Assembly (NCBI GenBank): GCA_029780415.1
Contig: JAKOYN010000171.1
Span: 17,931-81,930, forward strand
Origin: RXIX01 sp003989075
Lineage (GTDB): Bacteria; Pseudomonadota; Gammaproteobacteria; Competibacterales; Competibacteraceae
Direction: 5' to 3'
Length of the DNA stretch: 64,000 bases
Part shown: piece by piece, positions 42,691 to 49,923 of the stretch
Position numbering within the stretch: position 1 is the first letter of the stretch
Layout of the letters: each line of letters starts with the position of its first letter
Position numbers and translations under genes: made by a program
The notes under the pieces: model-generated
Seen by the model: only the letters and a program-made list of their open reading frames with translations
Database searches by the model: none
Told to the model about the DNA's origin: nothing

Positions 42691-43548
42691 ATGCAAATCG
42701 TCCACAGCATTGCCGAACTGCGCACCCAGGTTACGGCCTGGAAACGGGCGGGCGAACGGGTCGCCTTCGTGCCGACCATGGGTAACCTGCACCGCGGGCA
42801 CCTGCAACTGGTAGCGCGCGCCCGTGAACTGGCGCCGCGCACCGTGGCCAGCATTTTCGTGAACCCGCTGCAATTCGGCCCCAATGAGGACTATGCCGGT
42901 TATCCACGTACCCTGGACGAGGATAGCCGCCATCTGGCCGCAGCCGGTCTGGACCTGCTGTTCGCGCCCAGCGTTGCCGAGATGTATCCGCGCCCGCTGG
43001 CGACCATGACCCAGGTCACGGTGCCGGAACTGCCAGCGGTGTTGTGCGGCGCCAGCCGGCTGGGGCATTTCGATGGCGTGACTACCGTGGTCAGCAAGCT
43101 GTTCAACATGGTGCAGCCGGACCTGGCGGTATTTGGCGAGAAGGACTGGCAGCAACTGGTGATCATCCGTCGCATGGCCGCCGATCTCGACCTGCCGGTG
43201 AACATCGTCGGCGTGCCGACAGTGCGCGAGGCCGATGGGCTGGCGCTGAGTTCGCGCAACGGCTATCTGAGCGCCGAGCAGCGGGCGATTGCGCCGACCC
43301 TGCACAGGACCCTGCAGGCTGCGGCACAGCGACTGCGGGCCGGTGAACGTGATTACGCAGCCCTGGAAACGCAGGCCCAGACCAATCTAGCAGCAGCTGG
43401 ATTCCAACCGGATTATTTCGAGATTCGCCGGCCCGACGATCTGTGCCGGCCCGGCGGCGCGGAAACCGAGCTGCGCATTTTCGCCGCCGCCCGACTGGGT
43501 CGGGCACGGCTGATCGACAATCTGCCGGTGCATCTCGACCCGCGCTGA
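42691..43548 (+). CDS. panC: Pantothenate synthetase (pantoate--beta-alanine ligase)
   Basis: Joins pantoate and beta-alanine with ATP. The 285-residue protein carries the family motifs VPTMGNLHRGHLQLV (HIGH-like), SIFVNPLQFGPNEDYAGYPRT, LFNMVQPDLAVFGEKDWQQL and LALSSRNGYLS. The ATG at 42691 follows GAGGAACACCCC; the frame opens 30 bases earlier inside panB. It completes the panB-panC pair. panD is not in the window. Confidence 0.97.
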   Translation: MQIVHSIAELRTQVTAWKRAGERVAFVPTMGNLHRGHLQLVARARELAPRTVASIFVNPLQFGPNEDYAGYPRTLDEDSRHLAAAGLDLLFAPSVAEMYPRPLATMTQVTVPELPAVLCGASRLGHFDGVTTVVSKLFNMVQPDLAVFGEKDWQQLVIIRRMAADLDLPVNIVGVPTVREADGLALSSRNGYLSAEQRAIAPTLHRTLQAAAQRLRAGERDYAALETQAQTNLAAAGFQPDYFEIRRPDDLCRPGGAETELRIFAAARLGRARLIDNLPVHLDPR

Positions 43549-43565
43549 GGCGCAAGCGGCAGCGA

Positions 43566-43925
43566 TCAGATGCCGTGGACTTCGGTCCATAGGCGCAACT
43601 GCTCCAGCACCGTCAGCGCACTGCGCCCGATCTCCGTAATCGCATAGGCCACGGCGATCGGGCGCGTGCTCAGCACCTCGCGACTGACCAATCCCTGTAT
43701 TTCCATCTCCTTAAGCCGCTGATCGATCATTTTCCGGCTGGCACCGCCCATCTGCCGCGCCAGATCATTGAAGCGCACCGGCCCCTCGCGCAGGTGCCAG
43801 AGAATTGATCCTTTCCACTTGCCACCCAGAACGCGCATGCCGCGCTCAATCGGACAGGGCTCCTGGCAGGATCGCGCGCCACGCACCGGATCCTTGCGGC
43901 CCACTGCAACTGCATTTGTGTTCAT
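43566..43925 (-). CDS. HxlR-family transcriptional regulator
   Basis: A 119-residue winged helix-turn-helix protein of the HxlR type. The family core is RSCQEPCPIERGMRVLGGKWKGSILWHLREGPVRFNDLARQM, where an N-terminal cysteine pair (here C21 and C25 from the ATG) often senses electrophiles or oxidants, and the wing follows at VSREVLSTRPIAVAYAITEIG. It is divergent from the old yellow enzyme gene at 44049, a common regulator-target arrangement for redox or electrophile stress. A GTG six codons upstream is an alternative start. Confidence 0.9.
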   Translation of the reverse strand: MNTNAVAVGRKDPVRGARSCQEPCPIERGMRVLGGKWKGSILWHLREGPVRFNDLARQMGGASRKMIDQRLKEMEIQGLVSREVLSTRPIAVAYAITEIGRSALTVLEQLRLWTEVHGI

Positions 43926-43945
43926 CGCCTGTACCGCTCTCACAA

Positions 43946-43979
43946 GGTTACCAAAAGACTACTGGTTGATATTAGTAAC
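43946..43979. promoter_or_regulatory. Possible HxlR operator in the divergent intergenic region
   Basis: GGTTACC at 43946 and AGTAAC ending 43979 form a partial dyad around an AT-rich centre, in the 123-base gap between the HxlR gene and the old yellow enzyme gene. HxlR-type regulators bind such symmetric sites overlapping promoters. The match is only to the dyad form, not to a known consensus. Confidence 0.35.
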
Positions 43980-44048
43980 TACCTGGTTCACCATCAAGGC
44001 TGATCATGCAATTAACCCCCCTCTGACTGCGAACAAGGATCTCCTGCC

Positions 44049-45131
44049 ATGCCGAATCTTTTCACGCCGCTGCAGGCCGGTGCGCTGACTCTGGCCAACC
44101 GCATCCTAATGGCGCCGCTCACCCGCTGCCGCGCCGAAGAGGGTCATGTACCCGGTGCGCTGATGGCCGAATACTATGCTCAACGCGCCAGTGCTGGCCT
44201 GATCATTGCCGAAGCCACCATGGCTATGGAGGGTCATTCCGCATTCTGGAAGGAGCCGGGCATTTATTCCGATGCTCAGGTTGCGGGTTGGAAGAAGGTC
44301 ACCGATGGCGTACATGCCGCCGGTGGCCGCATCGCGCTGCAGATCTGGCACGGTGGCCGCGCCTGCCATCCGCTGCTGAACGGGGGGCGCCAGCCGGTTG
44401 CGCCGAGCGCCATCGCCATTAGCAATGACGAGGTGCATACCCCCGAGGGCAAGCAGCCCTACACCGTGCCGCGTGAACTGCGCGACGATGAATTGCCCGG
44501 CATTGTCGCCGGTTTCGCCCACGCCGCCGCTCAAGCCAGGGCAGCCGGTTTCGATGGCGTCGAGGTGCATGGCGCCAACGGTTACCTGCTGGATGAATTT
44601 CTGCGTGATGGCGCCAATCGGCGCAGCGGACCTTATGGCGGTCCGGTGGAGAATCGCGCCCGGCTGCTGCTGGAGGTGCTCGACGCGGTGTGCGAGGTGT
44701 GGGGCAGCGAGCGGGTGGGCCTGCGCATTTCGCCGCTGAACAGCTTCAACAGCATGATCGACAGCGATCCGGTCGGGCTGGCAAGCTGGCTGGCGCGGCG
44801 GCTCAACGAGTACCGCCTGGCCTACCTGCATCTGATGCGCGGCGACTTTTTCAGCCAGCAGCAGGGCGACGTGCTGACGCCGGTGCGGGAACAGTACACG
44901 GGCGTGCTGATCGGCAACATGGGCTATAGCGCCGATGAGGCGTCGGCGGCGATTGCAGCCGGCCAGCTCGATGCGGTCGCCTTTGGCACCGCATTCCTGG
45001 CCAACCCGGACCTGCCAGAACGGATCCGCGCACAGGCACCGCTGAATGCACCCGATCCGGCAACCTTCTACAGCCCGGGACCGGCCGGTTATACCGATTA
45101 TCCGTTCTGGAGCGGCAGCGCGAGCACCTAG
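44049..45131 (+). CDS. nemA: Old yellow enzyme family ene-reductase (NemA-like)
   Basis: FMN-dependent NADPH reductase of 360 residues that reduces activated alkenes, N-ethylmaleimide and nitro compounds. Motifs in order are NRILMAPLTRCRA, GLIIAEATMAMEGHSAFW, QIWHGGRACHP, AAQARAAGFDGVEVHGANGYLLDEFL, NRRSGPYGGPVENRARLLLEV and, near the end, IGNMGYSADEASAAIAAGQLDAVAFGTAFLANPDL. The length matches E. coli NemA (365). It is likely controlled by the divergent HxlR regulator. The AAGGATCTCCTGCC before the ATG is the ribosome binding site. A terminator follows. Confidence 0.92.
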   Translation: MPNLFTPLQAGALTLANRILMAPLTRCRAEEGHVPGALMAEYYAQRASAGLIIAEATMAMEGHSAFWKEPGIYSDAQVAGWKKVTDGVHAAGGRIALQIWHGGRACHPLLNGGRQPVAPSAIAISNDEVHTPEGKQPYTVPRELRDDELPGIVAGFAHAAAQARAAGFDGVEVHGANGYLLDEFLRDGANRRSGPYGGPVENRARLLLEVLDAVCEVWGSERVGLRISPLNSFNSMIDSDPVGLASWLARRLNEYRLAYLHLMRGDFFSQQQGDVLTPVREQYTGVLIGNMGYSADEASAAIAAGQLDAVAFGTAFLANPDLPERIRAQAPLNAPDPATFYSPGPAGYTDYPFWSGSAST

Positions 45132-45162
45132 GAAACGGACACCCGGCCAGCGCCCAGCAGCA

Positions 45163-45191
45163 AAAAAGCCCGTGTTCGCACGGGCTTTTGC
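45163..45191. terminator. Bidirectional rho-independent terminator
   Basis: Stem AAAAGCCCGTG / CACGGGCTTTT with a TTCG loop, with an A-run on one side and T-run on the other. It lies 31 bases after the stop of the ene-reductase gene and 30 bases downstream of the minus-strand tRNA-Arg, so it probably ends both transcripts. Confidence 0.9.
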
Positions 45192-45221
45192 CATCTCCGA
45201 CGGGCCGGAAGAACGGTGGTT

Positions 45222-45298
45222 TGGTGCCCCGAACAGGAATTGAACCTGTGACCTCACCCTTAGGAGGGGTGCGCTCTATCCAACTGAGCTACCGGGGC
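45222..45298 (-). tRNA. tRNA-Arg (anticodon CCU)
   Basis: A 77-base cloverleaf on the minus strand beginning GCCCCGGTAGCTCAGTTGGA. The acceptor GCCCCGG pairs with TCGGGGC, the anticodon stem CACCC/GGGTG encloses CTCCTAA (anticodon CCT), and the T arm contains GGTTCAATTCC. The discriminator is A, followed by an encoded CCA. It reads the rare AGG codon. The bidirectional terminator at 45163 lies just downstream. Confidence 0.96.
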
Positions 45299-45445
45299 TG
45301 CAAAGGTTTCTAAGAATAGCCGATCGCATCCAGTCGGAACAGGGGACGGCACGGCAGCGCCACCCGGTAGGTTTCGCAAGCGGCTACGCTTCTGCCTCTG
45401 ATAGGCACGGCGACGATAACAATCCTAATAGTGACGCTTTTTGAT

Positions 45446-46225
45446 TCAGACTGTGACAGCAGGCGGGAGATTGAATCCGTCCAGCCAGAATTCCCGGCGG
45501 ACCTGATCGGCCCAGGTCATTTCGACCACGTGCACCCGGCCGCGATGATCGGCGAGCAGCGCCGCCGATGAACGGGTCCCGTAACCCGGCGCATCGATGA
45601 ACAGCGGCGACAGCCAGCGCTCCCATTCCAGAGTTACACCGGTCGCGGGCAAGGTAGCATCCGGTGCCGGCGTGCGATCGGTCAGCAGTTGCAGCAGCCG
45701 TTCCGGCATCGGATCCACCTCGTGCGCCAGCAGGCCCTGCAAGGCTGCCCGACCGCGCGCCAGCTTCGGCCAAGGCGTATCCAGCAGGTGATTGCTCAAT
45801 CCATAAATGCCCGGCACCAGTGCCCGCGGCGCATCCCCCTGATTGCTGTAGTAATACAGTCCGGTCGCATCGCTGAGCAGCAGGTTAAAGCCGTTATAGG
45901 CCGCTGCGTGCGGCAACAGCGCATCGAGATAGGCGCGCGCCGACTGCGTGCCGCGCAGGTAATCGCTGACCAGCTGGCCGCGCGAAGGTGCGTCGGGCTG
46001 GTGCGACCGCGGATCGCGATAGTTGGTCAACGCTGCAAAACGGCCGCCATGGCCGAGCCCCATCCAGGTACCGCCTTCCCGCAGGTCGCGACCGGCGAGC
46101 ACATGAGGCGCATCGGTCCAGAACGCCAGCGGCGCTGTTGGACGATCGTGAAATTCATCACGATTAGCGGCCACCAGTAATGGCCAGCGCGGATGATAGC
46201 GATAGGCAACCAGGATCAGGCACAT
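45446..46225 (-). CDS. NRDE-motif (TANGO2-like) protein
   Basis: A 259-residue protein of the NRDE/TANGO2 family. The start CLILVAYRYHPRWPLLVAANRDEFHDRPT contains the NRDE motif and a cysteine at position 2 that could become an N-terminal nucleophile once methionine is removed. Later conserved pieces are GGTWMGLGHGGRFAALTNYR and GLSNHLLDTPWPK. Function is not settled; heme trafficking and Golgi organisation have been proposed for eukaryotic members. The ATG at 46225 is preferred over one two codons earlier because it places Cys at position 2. Confidence 0.9.
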   Translation of the reverse strand: MCLILVAYRYHPRWPLLVAANRDEFHDRPTAPLAFWTDAPHVLAGRDLREGGTWMGLGHGGRFAALTNYRDPRSHQPDAPSRGQLVSDYLRGTQSARAYLDALLPHAAAYNGFNLLLSDATGLYYYSNQGDAPRALVPGIYGLSNHLLDTPWPKLARGRAALQGLLAHEVDPMPERLLQLLTDRTPAPDATLPATGVTLEWERWLSPLFIDAPGYGTRSSAALLADHRGRVHVVEMTWADQVRREFWLDGFNLPPAVTV

Positions 46226-46253
46226 GGGCACGGGTCAGGGGCAGGGCACGCCC

Positions 46254-46886
46254 CTAGTCGTCATAGGTCTTGAGCACGCCCATCAACATGGCCATGCGGA
46301 TGAGTTGCGACAGGGTTTCCGCTTCCATTTTCTGCATCACCTTGGCGCGATGCACTTCCACGGTTTTGCGACTGAGGTTCAGACTGTCGGCGATCTGCCG
46401 GTTGGACAGGCCCTCGGCCACCTGCTTGAGCACTTCCTGCTCGCGCGGCGTCAGGGTCTCGAAACGCCGCTGGATGATCCGCCGCCGCGCCCGCGCCCGC
46501 CGCCGCACCGCGTCCTCGGCCAGGGCATTATGCACGCAGTCGAGCAGTACCTGATCGTTGAAGGGCTTTTCGATGAAATCCATCGCACCCTGCTTCATCA
46601 CCGTGACCGCCGTGGCCACATTGCCGTGCTGTGTCACGACGATGACCGGCAGATTGATGCCTTTATCGGCCAGCACCTGCAGTGCGCTCAACTCGCCCCG
46701 GCCCGGAGTGAGAATATCCAGCAGCAGGCAACCAGGCTGCCGGGGCTGATACGCATCGAGAAAGGCATTAAGATCGGCCAGGGCGCAGACCTGCAGACCC
46801 ACTGATTCCAGCAGGGTGCACACCGTTTCGCGCAGCGCCGGATCGCTATCAACGATATAAACCAGCATCGGTTTGGATGTAGTCAT
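46254..46886 (-). CDS. FixJ/LuxR-type two-component response regulator
   Basis: A 210-residue regulator. The receiver domain (about 8-125) has VDSDPALR and the phosphoacceptor aspartate in CLLLDILTPG, with the switch lysine in FIEKPF. The LuxR-type helix-turn-helix follows (LTPREQEVLKQVAEGLSNRQIADSLNLSRKTVEVHRAKVMQKM). The layout is that of FixJ/TodT regulators. No histidine kinase is adjacent. It precedes the NRDE gene on the same strand by 28 bases and is divergent from the acyl-CoA genes, which could be its targets, but the sequence does not prove this. Confidence 0.93.
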   Translation of the reverse strand: MTTSKPMLVYIVDSDPALRETVCTLLESVGLQVCALADLNAFLDAYQPRQPGCLLLDILTPGRGELSALQVLADKGINLPVIVVTQHGNVATAVTVMKQGAMDFIEKPFNDQVLLDCVHNALAEDAVRRRARARRRIIQRRFETLTPREQEVLKQVAEGLSNRQIADSLNLSRKTVEVHRAKVMQKMEAETLSQLIRMAMLMGVLKTYDD

Positions 46887-47187
46887 TAGAGTGCTCTTCG
46901 CGATCCCACACGCCCCCCGTCACACCCTGTTATCGCTGCCGGTATCCCTGATATGCGGACACTGCCTGCGTCGTTTTTTACCCCTCACAGGAGTAAACTG
47001 CGCCTCCATTATCGGCCGGGCCAGCACCCCGAATCCGCCACGGTTCCGGACCGTACACATCGCCGGGATCACGTGTCGGCAGCCCATCAGCCGGCCCTGT
47101 CGCGCTTTGCAAACAGGGATGGCACGCCCGGCGCCCGTTTCTGTCACACCCCGGACAAGACCATAAAGTTCATGTTTTAGAAGTATA
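46887..47187. other. Intergenic region, no gene recognised
   Basis: About 300 bases between divergent genes. Short open frames here have no ribosome binding site or recognisable family. A terminator-like hairpin follows at 47188-47229, although no annotated gene reads into it from this side, so a small RNA or leader transcript on the plus strand is possible. Confidence 0.4.
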
Positions 47188-47229
47188 GAAAAAGCAGCAT
47201 ATACCCGTCGAGAATGGCTGCTTTTTTTG
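47188..47229 (+). terminator. Terminator-like hairpin upstream of the enoyl-CoA hydratase gene
   Basis: GAAAAAGCAGC and GGCTGCTTTTTTT form a stem across an 18-base loop and end in a T-run on the plus strand. The complementary strand also has a T-run, so it may act in both directions. It ends 36 bases before the ATG at 47266, a position suited to an attenuator or to the end of an unannotated small RNA. Confidence 0.6.
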
Positions 47230-47265
47230 CCATGTAAAAATACCCGTGCTCGGAGAACCACCGCT

Positions 47266-48063
47266 ATGACCGCGACCGTCCCTGCCGAAGATGCCCTGGT
47301 CCTGCGTCAGGATGAGGCTGGCGTTGCCACGCTCACCCTCAACCGCCCCAGGCAATACAACGCGCTATCGCGGGCTATGCTCAGTGCACTGCTGACTGCC
47401 CTGGATGCCGTTGCTACCGATCCGGCCATCCGGGTTGTGGTGATCGCCGGCAACGGTCCGGCGTTCTGCGCCGGCCATGACCTGAAGGAAATCCGCGCCC
47501 AGGACGAGCGCGCCTTTCACCAGGCACTGTTCGCCCAGTGCGGGCAGGTGATGCTGACCATTAACCGCCTGCCGCAGCCAGTGATCGCTCGGGTACAGGG
47601 CATCGCCACCGCTGCCGGTTGCCAGCTGGTGGCGGCCTGCGATCTGGCGGTAGCCGCTGAGAATGCCCGCTTCGCCACTTCGGGAATCAACGTGGGCCTG
47701 TTCTGCTCGACGCCCGGCGTGGCCCTGAGCCGCAACCTGGGTCGCAAGCAGGCCCTGGAACTGCTGCTCACCGGCGATTTCATCGACGCGCCGACCGCGC
47801 TGCGCTGGGGTCTGGTCAACCGGGTGGTACCGCTGGAGCAACTGGATAGCGCCACCCGGCAATTGGCCGATGCCATCGCCAGCAAATCACCGCTGGCGAT
47901 CCGCATGGGCAAGGCGCTGTTCTATGAGCAACTGGAACTGAATTTGGCCGATGCCTACGCCTGCGCCAGCGAGACCATGGCCTGTAATCTCGACAGCGAG
48001 GATGCCCGCGAGGGCATCGATGCTTTCATCGCCAAGCGCAAGCCGCAATGGAAAGGCTGCTGA
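47266..48063 (+). CDS. Enoyl-CoA hydratase/isomerase family protein
   Basis: A 265-residue crotonase-fold enzyme. The oxyanion-hole segments are VVIAGNGPAFCAGHDLKEI and CQLVAACDLAVAAENARFATSGINVGLFCSTPGVAL, and RKQALELLLTGDFIDAPTALRWGLVNRVV follows. Of the two glutamates typical of classical hydratases, both catalytic positions appear changed (the second is within the LFCST segment), so isomerase or other chemistry is possible. It is followed 56 bases later by an acyl-CoA synthetase gene, which suggests an acyl-CoA catabolic pair. CGGAGAACC is the ribosome binding site. Confidence 0.88.
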   Translation: MTATVPAEDALVLRQDEAGVATLTLNRPRQYNALSRAMLSALLTALDAVATDPAIRVVVIAGNGPAFCAGHDLKEIRAQDERAFHQALFAQCGQVMLTINRLPQPVIARVQGIATAAGCQLVAACDLAVAAENARFATSGINVGLFCSTPGVALSRNLGRKQALELLLTGDFIDAPTALRWGLVNRVVPLEQLDSATRQLADAIASKSPLAIRMGKALFYEQLELNLADAYACASETMACNLDSEDAREGIDAFIAKRKPQWKGC

Positions 48064-48119
48064 GCCTGCGCCCTATCCCGTCGTCTGATGTCACATAACA
48101 ACAGGAGAGCCGTTTCGTC

Positions 48120-49757
48120 ATGAGCGAAAACCAGCAAAACCCCTACGAAATCGGTCTGGAAAAGAATGCCGCCAACTTTGTCCCGCTGAGCCCGCTGACC
48201 TTCATCGAGCGCGCGGCGACGGTCTATCCTGATCACACTGCCGTAGTGCACGGTCCGGTGCGGCGCACCTGGGCGCAGACCTATGCCCGCTGCCGGCGAC
48301 TGGCCTCGGCGCTGCGTCAGCGCGGCATCGGTCTGGGTGATACAGTGGCCGCGATGCTGCCGAATATTTCGGAAATGTTCGAGATGCACTTTGGCGTGCC
48401 GATGTCCGGCGCAGTGCTCAACACCCTGAATGTGCGCCTGGATGCCGAAACCATCGCCTTCATGCTGCAGCATGGCGAGGCCAAGGTGCTGATTACCGAC
48501 CGCGAATTCTCCGATGTGGTCGAAAAGGCGCTGCAACTGCTGCCGCAACGGCCCCTGGTGATCGATGTCGATGATCCGACCTATGAAGGCGGCCGGCTGC
48601 TCGGCGATCTGGACTATGAAACCTTCATTGCGGCTGGCGATCCCGAGTTTGCCTGGCAGGGTCCGGCCGATGAGTGGCAGGCGATTGCCCTGAACTACAC
48701 CTCCGGGACCACCGGTAATCCCAAGGGCGTGGTCTATCACCATCGCGGCGCCTATCTGAATGCAGTGTGCAACGCGGTGGTGTGGAACATGGGCCTGCAC
48801 CCGGTGTACCTGTGGACCCTGCCGATGTTTCATTGCAATGGCTGGTGCTTCCCGTGGACCCTGGCGGTGACCACCGGCACCTGCGTCTGCCTGCGCCATG
48901 TGCGCGCCGATATGATTTTCGATCTGATCCGCAGCGAGAAAGTCAGCCACTTCTGTGGCGCGCCGATCGTGCTGAACATGCTCAAGAACGCGCCCGCGAC
49001 CATGAAGGCCGACATCAACCATCCGGTCAAGGTAATGACTGCGGGTGCGGCGCCGCCGGCAGCGGTGATCGAGGGCATGGAGCGGATGGATTTCGACGTC
49101 ACCCACGTCTATGGCCTGACCGAGACCTATGGCCCGGCGGTGGTCTGCGCTTGGCACGATCACTGGAACGAGCTGAGCCTGGAAGAACGCGCGGCGCTCA
49201 AGTCGCGTCAGGGCGTGCGCTATCCGATGCTCGAAGGGCTGATGGTCGCCCATCCCAAGACCCTGGAGCCGGTACCGCAGGATGGTGAAACCATCGGCGA
49301 GATCTTCATGCGCGGCAACAACGTCATGAAGGGCTATCTGAAGAACACCGCCGCCAGCGACGAGGCGTTCGAGGGTGGCTGGTTCCACAGCGGCGACCTG
49401 GCGGTATGGCACGAGGATGGCTATATCGACATCAAGGACCGTTCCAAGGACATCATCATCTCCGGTGGCGAGAATATTTCCACCATCGAGGTCGAGGATG
49501 TGCTCTATCGGCATCCGGCGGTCATGGAAGTGGCAGTCGTGGCGCGGCCCGATGAGAAGTGGGGCGAAACGCCCTGTGCCTTCGTGACCCTCAAGCCGGA
49601 CATGGAAGATACCACCGAGGAACAGATCATCGAGTTCTGCCGCAGCCATCTGGCACGCTTCAAGGTGCCCAGGAATGTGGTCTTTGGACCGCTGCCCAAG
49701 ACCTCGACCGGTAAGATGCAGAAGTTCATCCTGCGCGAGCGGGCTAAAGCGCTGTAA
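48120..49757 (+). CDS. Acyl-CoA synthetase (AMP-forming)
   Basis: A 545-residue adenylate-forming enzyme that activates a carboxylic acid to its CoA thioester. The P-loop is YTSGTTGNPKGVVYHHRG. Further motifs are VYGLTETYGP, GWFHSGDLAVWHEDGYIDIKDRSKDIIISGGENIS and, at the C-terminus, LPKTSTGKMQKFILR with the catalytic lysine. The N-terminus (NAANFVPLSPLTFIERAATVYPDHTAV) resembles medium-chain and DmdB-like synthetases; the substrate is not certain. It is the second gene after the enoyl-CoA hydratase and ends at a bidirectional terminator. Confidence 0.9.
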   Translation: MSENQQNPYEIGLEKNAANFVPLSPLTFIERAATVYPDHTAVVHGPVRRTWAQTYARCRRLASALRQRGIGLGDTVAAMLPNISEMFEMHFGVPMSGAVLNTLNVRLDAETIAFMLQHGEAKVLITDREFSDVVEKALQLLPQRPLVIDVDDPTYEGGRLLGDLDYETFIAAGDPEFAWQGPADEWQAIALNYTSGTTGNPKGVVYHHRGAYLNAVCNAVVWNMGLHPVYLWTLPMFHCNGWCFPWTLAVTTGTCVCLRHVRADMIFDLIRSEKVSHFCGAPIVLNMLKNAPATMKADINHPVKVMTAGAAPPAAVIEGMERMDFDVTHVYGLTETYGPAVVCAWHDHWNELSLEERAALKSRQGVRYPMLEGLMVAHPKTLEPVPQDGETIGEIFMRGNNVMKGYLKNTAASDEAFEGGWFHSGDLAVWHEDGYIDIKDRSKDIIISGGENISTIEVEDVLYRHPAVMEVAVVARPDEKWGETPCAFVTLKPDMEDTTEEQIIEFCRSHLARFKVPRNVVFGPLPKTSTGKMQKFILRERAKAL

Positions 49758-49832
49758 TTGCCCGGCCCCACCCTTCCCGCGCTATTGGGAAGGGGTCTCC
49801 CCGGCGCGCCGGGCAACAGGCTAAGTAGCGAA

Positions 49833-49867
49833 AAAAGCCCCTTTTCGGTTAGGAAAAGGGGCTTCTT
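49833..49867. terminator. Bidirectional rho-independent terminator
   Basis: Stem AAGCCCCTTTTC / GAAAAGGGGCTT with a GGTTAG loop, preceded by an A-run and followed by TCTTT. It lies between the convergent acyl-CoA synthetase and prpE genes, about 76 and 57 bases from their stops, and can end transcripts from both sides. Confidence 0.88.
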
Positions 49868-49923
49868 TGTGGATCGAGCGACCGTTGCGCCGCCGGGCGA
49901 TGCACCCGGCAACGTCAACGGGT

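Noticed and set aside
47955..49649. 564-codon minus-strand open frame
   Set aside because: Antisense to the acyl-CoA synthetase, whose motifs are complete.
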